DNA of 56,324 nt, from the NCBI GenBank assembly GCA_021736785.1, contig JAIPFF010000035.1, positions 1 through 56,324 on the forward strand. Reading direction: 5' to 3'. The notes beneath the pieces are model-generated. The model was not told the DNA's origin. It was given only the letters and a program-made list of their open reading frames with translations, and searched no databases. This DNA is from Thiohalocapsa sp. Lineage in GTDB: Bacteria > Pseudomonadota > Gammaproteobacteria > Chromatiales > Chromatiaceae. The position numbers were made by a program, and so were the translations under genes. Positions within the stretch are counted from its first letter, which is position 1; each line of letters begins with the position of its first letter. Shown in pieces: positions 11,230 to 19,373 of this stretch.

Positions 11230-13443
11230 ATGGCGGGCTGGTCACGCGAAGATTTTTTCTACGGCTGTTATCTGGATCTGGATCCTGCCTGCATCATTTC
11301 GGTGAACGCGCCGGCCGAGCTGGCGAAGTGGTGCTTCGTCGAGGCGCGTCCGCTGCCCAACATCTTCGTCATCGGCGATACCTCGTTTGCCGACGAAATG
11401 CCGCTGATGTGCCTCGAATACCCATTTCTGGCGCGGATCATCAAGGGCGGCGGCTTCGACTTCGACCGCGGCACGCTGCGCGGGCCGGTCTACCTGGTGG
11501 GCGAGCCGGCCCGCATCGACGCGCATGCCGAGGTGCTGCGGCTTGCGTTTCTGGGACCGGAGCGCGCCGACTATCGCCGCTGGAACGTCGACCCGGAGAT
11601 CGGCGAGCAACTGCTGCGCGAATCCGAGAGCTTCCGGCTGGGGGATGCCGAAACCGGCGCGTCTTTCCCCCTCGACTACTTCATCCGGCGCGTACCCTTC
11701 GTCGATCGCGAGGCGCGCATCGATGCGCTCGGCCTGCGCATCGCGCACACGGCACACGACTGCTACGACATCCTGCGCGGCGACGCACGCGAGCGGGTCG
11801 CACTCGGACCCCAAGGCCGGCGCCTGCCGTACTACGAACTGCCGCGGCTCGATCACATCGAGCAACCCCATCACTTCCGCGTGGTCGCGGTCGGGACCGA
11901 CAGCGGAATGGGCACCCGCGGCGGCACCACCACATTCCTGCTCGAGCTCGCCGGCGAGCTGATCCTGTTCGATTGCTCGCCCTATGTGACGAAGATTCTG
12001 CACGCCAACGGTGTCTCGCTGAAGCAGGTGCGCGGCTGCATCATTACCCATATCCACGGCGACCACGCCGAGGACGTGGTCGCGCTGGCGCTGAACGGCC
12101 ATAAACGGATGGAGATCTGGGCCACGCGGGAGGTGTGGCGCTCGCTGCTGGTCAAGGTCGCCTGCTACCTCGGCAAGCCCGAGGAGACCGCGGCGCAACT
12201 CTTCATCCACCGAGAGATCAGGCCGGGCTTCGATCGCTTCGGCGAGAGCGTGGATATCAACGGCTTCGACTGCGCGTTCTTCTACGGCGTGCACCCGATC
12301 CCGTCCGTCGGTGTTCGGATCAGCCAGCTCGGCCGCCATGTCTTCACCATCAGCGGCGATACCGCGCTCGGCGCCAAGCTCATGGAGCTCGCCGACGCCG
12401 GTGTCATCTCCGAGGCGCGGCGGCGATTCCTGATGTCCATGCCGGAGGACGGTCTCTGTCTGGTCGATGTCGGCTCGGCCATCATTCATCCGAATCTCGA
12501 GGACCTGGAAGGCTTCGACTGGCGATTCGTCTATATCTATCACCGCTCGGAACTGCCCGCGGCCATGGTCGGGCGCGCCAACCTGGCACTGCCGGGACAA
12601 AGCTTCGCGCGGCGGCGCATGGGCATGGCGGCGATGGATGCCTGCCTGATGCGCCAGTTTCTGGATAGCCTCGGCATCGAGAACCGCCACCGCTGGTCGA
12701 TCATCTTTGCGGGCATGGCAGAGGAGCAATATGTCGAGCCGGGTCACCTGATCATCGAGGAGGGCAGCGACAAAACCGAGTCGGTCTATGTGATCACCCA
12801 CGGCGAGGTCGAGGTCAGAATCGGCGACGAGACAGTGGCGCGGCTCGAGCGCGGCGATCACTTCGGCGAGGAATCACTGTTCCGGCAAAGCCTGCGCAAC
12901 GCCAACGTTTGGGCACGCAGCGACGTGCGCCTGCTCGCGCTGCCTAGGGAGCTGTTTCTGCGCATGACCCGAGAGGACGAGCAGCGGGAAACGGCAATCA
13001 GCGAGCGCAGCGTCTTCGGACGCCTCGAGCGGCTGTGGCGAAACCGGCGACTGCTGGCGGACGTGTTCGCGCTCAAGCGCCTGTCGGCCACCCGCCGCCA
13101 TGAGCTGGCGCTCGAATGCGAGGCGATCGAGGCGACACCGGGTCAAGTGCTGGCGAAGAAGAACGCCCGCGACCGGGATGTCTACGTGCTGGTCAGCGGC
13201 GTGCTGGAAGTGGACATGGGGGGCGGGCGCAAGCACCTGTGCAAGCCGTTCAGTATCGTCGGCGAGCGCACCGCGATCGGCCAGATCAAGGCGCGCTCGG
13301 CGACCGTGCGGGTCCTGGAGCCGAGCACGCTGTTGCGTATTCCGGGAGACAGCTTCTGCCGGCTGTACCGCAGCGTGCCGGCGTTGCGCTTCGATATCGA
13401 CGAGATGCTCGAGAAGCGGCGCTCGAGGGCTCGGCGCGGCTGA
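11230..13443 (+). CDS. Metallo-beta-lactamase-fold protein with two C-terminal cNMP-binding-like domains
   Basis: The product has 737 residues. The first 220 or so match nothing I recognise. An MBL-fold hydrolase domain follows, with the metal motif THIHGDH at residues 273-279, a later GVHPIPSVG segment and TISGDTAL. From about residue 495 comes a typical cyclic-nucleotide-binding domain (VEPGHLIIEEG, VYVITHGEVEVRIG, GDHFGEESLF). A second, less conserved one lies at about 640-725 (PGQVLAKKNARDRDVYVLVSGVLEV). The ATG at 11230 has GGGAGG upstream. No membrane segments are evident. It probably hydrolyses a small molecule or nucleic acid under nucleotide or other effector control; the substrate is unknown. 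Confidence 0.8.
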   Translation: MAGWSREDFFYGCYLDLDPACIISVNAPAELAKWCFVEARPLPNIFVIGDTSFADEMPLMCLEYPFLARIIKGGGFDFDRGTLRGPVYLVGEPARIDAHAEVLRLAFLGPERADYRRWNVDPEIGEQLLRESESFRLGDAETGASFPLDYFIRRVPFVDREARIDALGLRIAHTAHDCYDILRGDARERVALGPQGRRLPYYELPRLDHIEQPHHFRVVAVGTDSGMGTRGGTTTFLLELAGELILFDCSPYVTKILHANGVSLKQVRGCIITHIHGDHAEDVVALALNGHKRMEIWATREVWRSLLVKVACYLGKPEETAAQLFIHREIRPGFDRFGESVDINGFDCAFFYGVHPIPSVGVRISQLGRHVFTISGDTALGAKLMELADAGVISEARRRFLMSMPEDGLCLVDVGSAIIHPNLEDLEGFDWRFVYIYHRSELPAAMVGRANLALPGQSFARRRMGMAAMDACLMRQFLDSLGIENRHRWSIIFAGMAEEQYVEPGHLIIEEGSDKTESVYVITHGEVEVRIGDETVARLERGDHFGEESLFRQSLRNANVWARSDVRLLALPRELFLRMTREDEQRETAISERSVFGRLERLWRNRRLLADVFALKRLSATRRHELALECEAIEATPGQVLAKKNARDRDVYVLVSGVLEVDMGGGRKHLCKPFSIVGERTAIGQIKARSATVRVLEPSTLLRIPGDSFCRLYRSVPALRFDIDEMLEKRRSRARRG

Positions 13444-13514
13444 CCAAGTGCATTCACCGGAGCCGGAGCCTTAACCGAAAGCGGTGCGGCCACCGACTCA
13501 CCGGGCCGGCGGCG

Positions 13515-14642
13515 TCAGCGTGTGCCGCCGCGCAGCACCGAGATCTGCTGCTGCAGCGGATCGATCACGGGGGCCAGCTTACGGCGCATCAAGCTTCCCA
13601 GCGTGGTCGGGTCGCGAAGCACGCCGCGCATCAGCCCGTAACCGACGCCGGAGAGGAGCCGCATGGCGCGCAGGTCCTCGCGGCTGTCGGGGGCGGCACG
13701 CAAGCAGGCGGCAATGGACGCGGGCGCCGTCGCCGCATCGACGAAGGCATCGGCATCCGCCGCCAGCCCATCGAAGGCGAGGTCGGGATCACCTGTGCCG
13801 CGCAGCGGCGCAAAATAGTCGCGCAGACAGTCGAAGGCCCCGCTGACCACGTCCTGGTTCGGTGGCTTGGCGAGGATCGCGGAGATAGTCTCGAGGAAGG
13901 TCTGCCCCTGAGCACCCGCGGCGCGCAGCAACAGTGCGGCGCATGGATTGCCGGCCTGCGCCTCGGCGCCGAGTGCCGCGAACAAGGCCGGGGCGTCGGC
14001 GCGCGCGGCAACCGGCTGCGGCAAGTCGTCCGGGCCCGCCATAAGAAAGCCGAGCAGGTAGGCCTGCTTACGCGAGGACTTTTTCCAGAGATCGTCACGG
14101 GTTGCCGTATCGATCAGCCCCGGCTGCAGGACGAGCCGGATCGATGCCGTCATCTTGTCGGTCTCGGTCTCGAAGGGCAGATAGTCCAGCAGGTAGGACG
14201 CCAGCACCGGCCCCATGCCGCTGGCGACGATGGTGGGATTCTCCAGCATCCGGCGGGCGTTCTCGGCATCCTCCATTGCCCACCAGGCGCGCCGGGCGAG
14301 CTCCTCGGTCAGCCCCGGCGAGCCCACCGCGGCAACGACGGCCTCCGGCTCCCCGAGTTGCAGCAGCTGCTCCAGGCTTTCGTCGCGCATCTGACCCATC
14401 CGCGTCCAGCGGCGAAGGTACACCGGATAACCACCCGGCGAGCCCAGAATGTGCCCCGAGATCAGTTCCTTGACGGCGCGCACGTATTGCTCGGCGCGCC
14501 CGGTCGGATTCAGCACGATCTTGGCCTCGCCCTTATCGGAGAGGCCATAGACGATCAGTTTGGATTCGTCGATGCGGATCGCGTGCGGCTTATTGGCGAG
14601 CAGCACGTTGAGGCGGAAATTGTCTTCGCTCGAAAGTTCCAC
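13515..14642 (-). CDS. dsrS: DsrS, conserved protein of the dsr operon
   Basis: The product has 375 residues and is the last gene of the dsr operon. It is identified mainly by position after dsrR and by its length. It is soluble, with no signal peptide. The N-terminus reads VELSSEDNFRLNVLLANKPHAIRI, and the body is mostly helical with an ARRAWWAMEDAENAR segment. The start is a GTG at 14642, 51 bases behind dsrR. In A. vinosum DsrS is cytoplasmic and affects dsr expression post-transcriptionally (family knowledge). I see no catalytic motif. Confidence 0.8.
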   Translation of the reverse strand: MELSSEDNFRLNVLLANKPHAIRIDESKLIVYGLSDKGEAKIVLNPTGRAEQYVRAVKELISGHILGSPGGYPVYLRRWTRMGQMRDESLEQLLQLGEPEAVVAAVGSPGLTEELARRAWWAMEDAENARRMLENPTIVASGMGPVLASYLLDYLPFETETDKMTASIRLVLQPGLIDTATRDDLWKKSSRKQAYLLGFLMAGPDDLPQPVAARADAPALFAALGAEAQAGNPCAALLLRAAGAQGQTFLETISAILAKPPNQDVVSGAFDCLRDYFAPLRGTGDPDLAFDGLAADADAFVDAATAPASIAACLRAAPDSREDLRAMRLLSGVGYGLMRGVLRDPTTLGSLMRRKLAPVIDPLQQQISVLRGGTR

Positions 14643-14693
14643 GCGTCTATCGACAGGCAGGTTGACCGCTGGGAATCCGTGTACGCGGCGGGC

Positions 14694-15011
14694 TTATGCG
14701 TCCGCTGGCGGCTCGTAGGTCGGATCCTTCGGATTCATGAAGATGAAGTGCGGTTTACCCGGCTCGAGCTCGACATAGTCCATCACGGCATCGTCGAGCA
14801 GCGGCACATCTTCGGGGGACATCACCAAATCGACACCTTCGCTCTGAAAGCGAATGTCGTCGTCGCCGATGGAATCCTCGAAGCCCATTCGGTATTCGAT
14901 GGCGCCATCGGGCTTCTGCGAAGCCGCCAGGCGCAAGGACATGCCTTCCGCGTTACCCTGCTTGGCTGCTTTGAGAACTTGTTCGGCCGCGGCCGTGGTC
15001 AACTTGAACAT
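14694..15011 (-). CDS. dsrR: DsrR, IscA-like protein without cluster cysteines
   Basis: The product has 105 residues with an A-type iron-sulfur carrier fold pattern (MFKLTTAAAEQVLKAA...). There is not a single cysteine, so the three cluster ligands of IscA/ErpA are absent. This is the known hallmark of DsrR, which in A. vinosum influences dsr expression after transcription. I chose the ATG at 15011, which has AGGA about nine bases upstream; another ATG at 15020 sits directly on that AGGA. The 152-base gap to dsrN contains a hairpin (15094-15112). Confidence 0.9.
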   Translation of the reverse strand: MFKLTTAAAEQVLKAAKQGNAEGMSLRLAASQKPDGAIEYRMGFEDSIGDDDIRFQSEGVDLVMSPEDVPLLDDAVMDYVELEPGKPHFIFMNPKDPTYEPPADA

Positions 15012-15163
15012 GCCTGACATTCCTGATGAAGCTGGTTTTTGTCTCGGCGTCGGCCCGGTGCGAGGAGCCGCGGGACCGCCCGCATAACAGGTTCGCGTTT
15101 CATGATAACGCGGTTGCAGCGCCGGGTCTGCCCGGCTCCCGGCCCGGTCACGACGCGCGCCGG

Positions 15164-16537
15164 TCAGCGTAGACTGCGCACATGCTCCACGAAGCGCCGC
15201 GTCCAGCCGAGGCCGCCGACATCGCGCAGGTGAGCGTAGCTGGCCAGCAGGTTGCGGTGGACGATACCGTCGTGGCGCCCGTCGACGCCGCTGCCGCGCA
15301 GCACGTCGTAGGCATAGCACCAATCGGGGTCGGGGCGCACGACCGCCGAATGGTGGAATTCATGACAGGGGATCTCCCGGCCCGGCCGGGCGTCGGCCCG
15401 CCACGGAAATGCCCCGGTTTCGCGCAGGCGCACGTAGCCGCGACCGCGCGGGCGCTCGTGCATCGCGATTTCGGCGGAGAGCACGCCGCAGAAGCGTGCT
15501 GTCCGCTCTCCCCAATGCAGGCGTTCGGCGAGATACATCAGCCCGCCGCATTCGGCGTAAACCGGCCCTCCGGCGGCGACGAAATCGGCCACCGCCGCGC
15601 GCATGGACGCGTTCTCGTCCAACTCGCGCATTCGGCATTCGGGAAAGCCGCCGCCGATGAACAGGCCGTCGACCCGCGGGAGATCGGCATCGCGTACCGG
15701 GCTGAACGGCACCAGTTCGGCGCCGGCGGCCTCGAGCGCCGCGAGGTCGTCCGGGTAATAGAAGCCGAACGCGTCATCGCGGGCGATGCCGATGCGCACA
15801 TCGGGCGCGGGCGGCTGCGACCGCGCGCCGCCGTCGGCAACTGCCGGCGCCCGCGGCGCGCCGGCCGCGATGGCCATCACCGCGTCCATGTCCACGTGCT
15901 CGGCGACGACTCGGCGCACCTTTTCGATCTGCGCGTCCGAGGCCGGCGCCTCGTTGCTCGGAATCAGCCCCAGGTGGCGCTCTTCGATCTGCACATCGGC
16001 GTCGCGCGGGACCGCACCGACCACTGCGAGATCCGTGTAGTGCTCGACGAAGCGGCGCAGATTCGCGGCATGGCGCTCGCCGCCCACCTTGTTCAGGATG
16101 ACGCCGGCGATGCGCAAGGACGGATCGAATGCTTGATACCCCCGCAGCAGCGGCGCGATACCGCGGCTCATCCCGTGAGTGTCGATAACCAGCAGCACGG
16201 GCGCGCCGAGCAGCTTTGCGAGCTCGGCATTGGTATGTTGCCCGGCGAGATCGATGCCGTCGTACAGGCCGACGTTGCCCTCGATCAGGCCGAAATCCGC
16301 ATCCTGAAGCACCCTGGCGAAGACGGTGCGGATTTCGCCGGGCGGCATCGTGTGAAAGTCGAGGTTATAGCAGGTGCCGCCGCATGCGCGCCCGAGCCAC
16401 AGCGGGTCAATATAGTCCGGCCCCTTCTTGAACGGCTGCACACGCAGTCCGCGGCGCGTCAGCTCGCGCGCGAGGCCGATACTGAGCGTCGTCTTGCCCG
16501 AGGACTTTTGCGGTGCGGAGATATACAAAAACGGCAT
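15164..16537 (-). CDS. dsrN: DsrN, siroheme amidating enzyme (CobB/CbiA family)
   Basis: The product has 457 residues. The N-terminal P-loop domain has APQKSSGKTT and FKKGPDYIDP, as in cobyrinate a,c-diamide synthases. The C-terminal class I glutamine amidotransferase domain has FIGGGFPE, the catalytic cysteine in YAECGGLMYL, and the late histidine in FHHSAVV. DsrN converts siroheme to siro(haem)amide for DsrAB. It is separated from dsrP by 232 bases, the largest gap in the operon, with a strong hairpin behind dsrP. Confidence 0.92.
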   Translation of the reverse strand: MPFLYISAPQKSSGKTTLSIGLARELTRRGLRVQPFKKGPDYIDPLWLGRACGGTCYNLDFHTMPPGEIRTVFARVLQDADFGLIEGNVGLYDGIDLAGQHTNAELAKLLGAPVLLVIDTHGMSRGIAPLLRGYQAFDPSLRIAGVILNKVGGERHAANLRRFVEHYTDLAVVGAVPRDADVQIEERHLGLIPSNEAPASDAQIEKVRRVVAEHVDMDAVMAIAAGAPRAPAVADGGARSQPPAPDVRIGIARDDAFGFYYPDDLAALEAAGAELVPFSPVRDADLPRVDGLFIGGGFPECRMRELDENASMRAAVADFVAAGGPVYAECGGLMYLAERLHWGERTARFCGVLSAEIAMHERPRGRGYVRLRETGAFPWRADARPGREIPCHEFHHSAVVRPDPDWCYAYDVLRGSGVDGRHDGIVHRNLLASYAHLRDVGGLGWTRRFVEHVRSLR

Positions 16538-16739
16538 GGCGCAAGAAGCGGACGGAAACGGGAACGGCGGTTGGCGGGCGCGGACCGCGGTAGGTCACGC
16601 CTAGGTCAACCGAGATCGACCGACTGCATGGCGCCGGCCCGACCGATACTGCCGCCGGTCCGGAGGCAGGTGTCGCCTCGTCTCATGCCTCGAACGCCCC
16701 GGCAACGCAGCCGGGCGGGCAAGTGATACGTCAGGCGCA

Positions 16740-16765
16740 TGTCGCGGCCTAGCTCGGCCGCGACA
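16740..16765 (-). promoter_or_regulatory. Hairpin just behind the dsrP stop codon
   Basis: A perfect 10-base inverted repeat (arm TGTCGCGGCC at 16740-16749, partner 16756-16765) with a 6-base loop begins four bases after the dsrP stop. No U-tract follows in the dsr direction, so it is more likely an mRNA 3'-end stabiliser or processing site than an intrinsic terminator. Confidence 0.6.
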
Positions 16766-16769
16766 GCCG

Positions 16770-17999
16770 TCAAGCGGAGGCGGCGCCGGCCGCGGGAGCG
16801 ACGTCGCGGTCGGTCAATGACTCGGGCAGGAACTGCAGCACGCGGATGCCCACGGCCGTGATCAGGAGCCCCACCCCCACGCCGCCGAAGCCGAGCAGGA
16901 TCTCCGGGAAACTGGGCGAATACGGTGCAACTGCACCGCCGACGTCCCCCGGCGCGCCGAACTCGAGCACGGTTTTTCCGGGGAACATCTCCAGCGGATA
17001 GGCCTGACTGCCGATAATCACCACGTACATTGCGGCCAATCCGCCGGCGATCACCAGACCGGCCGCGGCGGCGATCCAGTTGCGCTCTTGCCCGAGCACG
17101 GGGTGGTAGATGATACCGAGCGGCACCAGGCCTCCGATCAACACCCAGCCGACCCAGAAAATGGCCGTGTAGATGCCGCCGGTGACGAGGATGAAGGTCT
17201 CGACATCCAGGTTTTTGGCCCCGTACAGCTTGGTCAGGTGATAGACCAGCGTGAAATACAACACCGCGGAGACGAACAAGCCGAGCAAATTCTTCAGCCG
17301 CTTGAGCATCACCGGACCGATGGGGCGGTCGTCGGCGTCGAAGCTGTAAAACAGGACGAGCATATAAACGGCGAGGCCGTAGGCGAATGACATGACAACG
17401 AACATCGGCGCCAGAATCGCCGTGTCGTACGCCTCGCGGCCGACCAAGAAGCCGAAGATAGAACCTGTACCGGTGGTCAGCGCCAGTCGCCAGAGAAACG
17501 CGAAAGTACCGACCGGCTTCATGAACTTGTTGCCCTTACGCTCGGCCATCGTCCAGAGGTATGCGATGGTCACGGCCAGGAAACCGGAGTACAGGAAGAT
17601 GTTCCAGGCAAAAATCGAGCTGAAGTTATAGGTCGTCATGGCGACCTGCAGCCGGTCCGGCCGCCCGAGATCGAGCACCAGCACCAGCAGACCGCCGACC
17701 AGTAAACCGGCCGCAAGCAAGCCCGATAAGCGACCCAGCGGTTTGTAGGCCGCGTTGTCGAATACGGTACCGATCGAGGCCACGTTCAACGCACCCGAGG
17801 CCGCCAGAATCAGGAACACGGCAAACACGTGAGGAACACCCCAGACGACGGAGTTGGTCATTCCCGTGACCCAGTGTCCCTCGTGCTCCATATACAGCGC
17901 GGCCATGCCGCCGATGGCGATAACCGACAGCAAAATGGCTAGCAAACCCCAGTAGCGCGCCGGTTCCAGGCGCCATTCCCGGTAGACGATTCTTTTCAT
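16770..17999 (-). CDS. dsrP: DsrP, NrfD-type integral membrane subunit
   Basis: The product has 409 residues with about ten hydrophobic segments and no cofactor motif, typical of the NrfD/PsrC family. DsrP is the quinone-interacting membrane subunit that pairs with the ferredoxin DsrO and the cytochrome DsrJ in DsrMKJOP. I chose the ATG at 17999 (MKRIVYREWRLEPAR), which has GGAG about ten bases upstream. The longer start at 18053 overlaps dsrO. The spacing to dsrO is 31 bases. Confidence 0.92.
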   Translation of the reverse strand: MKRIVYREWRLEPARYWGLLAILLSVIAIGGMAALYMEHEGHWVTGMTNSVVWGVPHVFAVFLILAASGALNVASIGTVFDNAAYKPLGRLSGLLAAGLLVGGLLVLVLDLGRPDRLQVAMTTYNFSSIFAWNIFLYSGFLAVTIAYLWTMAERKGNKFMKPVGTFAFLWRLALTTGTGSIFGFLVGREAYDTAILAPMFVVMSFAYGLAVYMLVLFYSFDADDRPIGPVMLKRLKNLLGLFVSAVLYFTLVYHLTKLYGAKNLDVETFILVTGGIYTAIFWVGWVLIGGLVPLGIIYHPVLGQERNWIAAAAGLVIAGGLAAMYVVIIGSQAYPLEMFPGKTVLEFGAPGDVGGAVAPYSPSFPEILLGFGGVGVGLLITAVGIRVLQFLPESLTDRDVAPAAGAASA

Positions 18000-18030
18000 A
18001 GGAGACTTCTCCGTCACTGTCGACGCGCCG

Positions 18031-18810
18031 TCAGATGCCGGAATAGCGCACACCGGTGTTCAGCCCGAGATCCTGGCGGATCTGCCTGCTGGGAACCTGC
18101 CTCAAGGCCTGACGCAGCGGTCCGTCGGGGTCGTTCAGGTCGCCGAATACGATGGCTTGATGGCCTTCCGCGTTGCACGCATCGGCGCAGGCGGTCGAGA
18201 TATCGCCCTCATCCAGCCGGTGGACACACAACGTACAGCTCTCTACGCAGCCTTTGCCGCGCGGGGCACGCGTCAGTTTCTGGTCCACTTTCTCGTGGAT
18301 GAAAGAGCGCGCCTTGTACGGGCACGCCATCATGCAATACCGACAGCCTATGCAGGTGTGCCGATCGACCAAGACGAGCCCGTCGGCGCGCTTGAACGAC
18401 GCACCCGTGGGGCAGACATCCACGCAAGGCGGATTCTCGCAGTGCTGACACATCAGCGGGAGGTTGGTGATCCGCCCGGTCGTGTTGTCCTGGAGCTTGA
18501 CCTTGCGAATCCAAACCGCGCGTTGGTTGTCCCACTTCAGCGGGTCGTCGCCGAGCGGCTTCGACTGCAGATTGAGACCGTTTTCGCGGTCGCACGCGCT
18601 GACGCAGGCACTGCAGCCGTCGGCGCACTTCGACGTATCGATCAACATGCCCCAGCGATGGAGATCGGTGACCGGCTCGGTGCGCGGAGCGGCAGTCGCA
18701 TCGACGGTATGCAAAACGACGCCGGGGGCAACAACCGCGGCAGAGACCCCCGCGGCGGCGCCGATAAAGCTGCGTCGGCCGTTGTCGATCTTCTCTTTGT
18801 CTGGCTTCAT
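18031..18810 (-). CDS. dsrO: DsrO, periplasmic iron-sulfur protein with Tat signal
   Basis: The product has 259 residues. The N-terminus carries a twin-arginine signal (GRRSFIGAAAG followed by a hydrophobic stretch). Many cysteines follow in ferredoxin patterns: CADGCSACVSACDR, CQHCENPPCVDVCPTG, CIGCRYCMMACPYKAR and CVESCTLCVHR, enough for about four [4Fe-4S] clusters. It is the periplasmic electron-transfer subunit of DsrMKJOP, between DsrJ and DsrP. It lies 15 bases behind dsrJ. Confidence 0.93.
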   Translation of the reverse strand: MKPDKEKIDNGRRSFIGAAAGVSAAVVAPGVVLHTVDATAAPRTEPVTDLHRWGMLIDTSKCADGCSACVSACDRENGLNLQSKPLGDDPLKWDNQRAVWIRKVKLQDNTTGRITNLPLMCQHCENPPCVDVCPTGASFKRADGLVLVDRHTCIGCRYCMMACPYKARSFIHEKVDQKLTRAPRGKGCVESCTLCVHRLDEGDISTACADACNAEGHQAIVFGDLNDPDGPLRQALRQVPSRQIRQDLGLNTGVRYSGI

Positions 18811-18825
18811 TGTGGTTTCGCCTAA

Positions 18826-19326
18826 CTACTGCTGGCTGCCTTCACGATGCGCCGGGGCGTCCGGCCCCGCCGCACGGGCAGCGAGGTCGATGCCCAAGTG
18901 CCCGTGCAGCGCGGCGGTCTCGTGGTTCCACGATTCGCCTTCCGGCACGGTCGCATGGCAGTCGAAGCAGTTCATTGTGACGGCGGCGTAGTCGTGACAG
19001 GCACTGCAGAACTGACCTTCGTCGGAGACGGACAAGGGCTGTCCCGACTCGTCGTAGCCGACGTGACAATCGACGCAGCCGGCAAGACTGTGCTTGGTCG
19101 ATCGGATGCCGCCGTAGACCGTGGTGTCGCGCTGATGCCGAATCACCTCGAAGTGGTTGCGCCGCATGTATTCGGTCGGTTCGACGCAGTTCTCCACCTT
19201 CGCCGCCTTCGAGCTCGGAAGCACGAAGTCGCCGACCTGCTCCGCCCGCGCGCCGGCCGAGGCGAGAAACGCCCCGGCCGCCGCGAGTACGAGCAGGCCA
19301 CTCTTAGTTATGGCTTTGATTGCCAT
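18826..19326 (-). CDS. dsrJ: DsrJ, triheme c-type cytochrome
   Basis: The product has 166 residues. An N-terminal hydrophobic signal or anchor (GLLVLAAAGAFLASAGARA) precedes three CxxCH haem sites: CVDCH, CSACH and CFDCH. In A. vinosum one haem is unusually ligated by His/Cys and the signal stays uncleaved as an anchor (family knowledge); a cysteine upstream of the haems (VENCVEP) is a candidate ligand. The ATG at 19326 has GGAGG seven bases upstream and is preferred over the one at 19341. It is the periplasmic redox subunit of DsrMKJOP. Confidence 0.93.
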   Translation of the reverse strand: MAIKAITKSGLLVLAAAGAFLASAGARAEQVGDFVLPSSKAAKVENCVEPTEYMRRNHFEVIRHQRDTTVYGGIRSTKHSLAGCVDCHVGYDESGQPLSVSDEGQFCSACHDYAAVTMNCFDCHATVPEGESWNHETAALHGHLGIDLAARAAGPDAPAHREGSQQ

Positions 19327-19373
19327 CGTCGCCTCCAGCAACTGCTGTGGAGTGGCTCATCGGCGCGCGTCCG

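Noticed and set aside
11242-12861. 539-residue leftward ORF opposite the MBL/cNMP gene
   Set aside because: It is an antisense shadow without motifs or a ribosome binding site.
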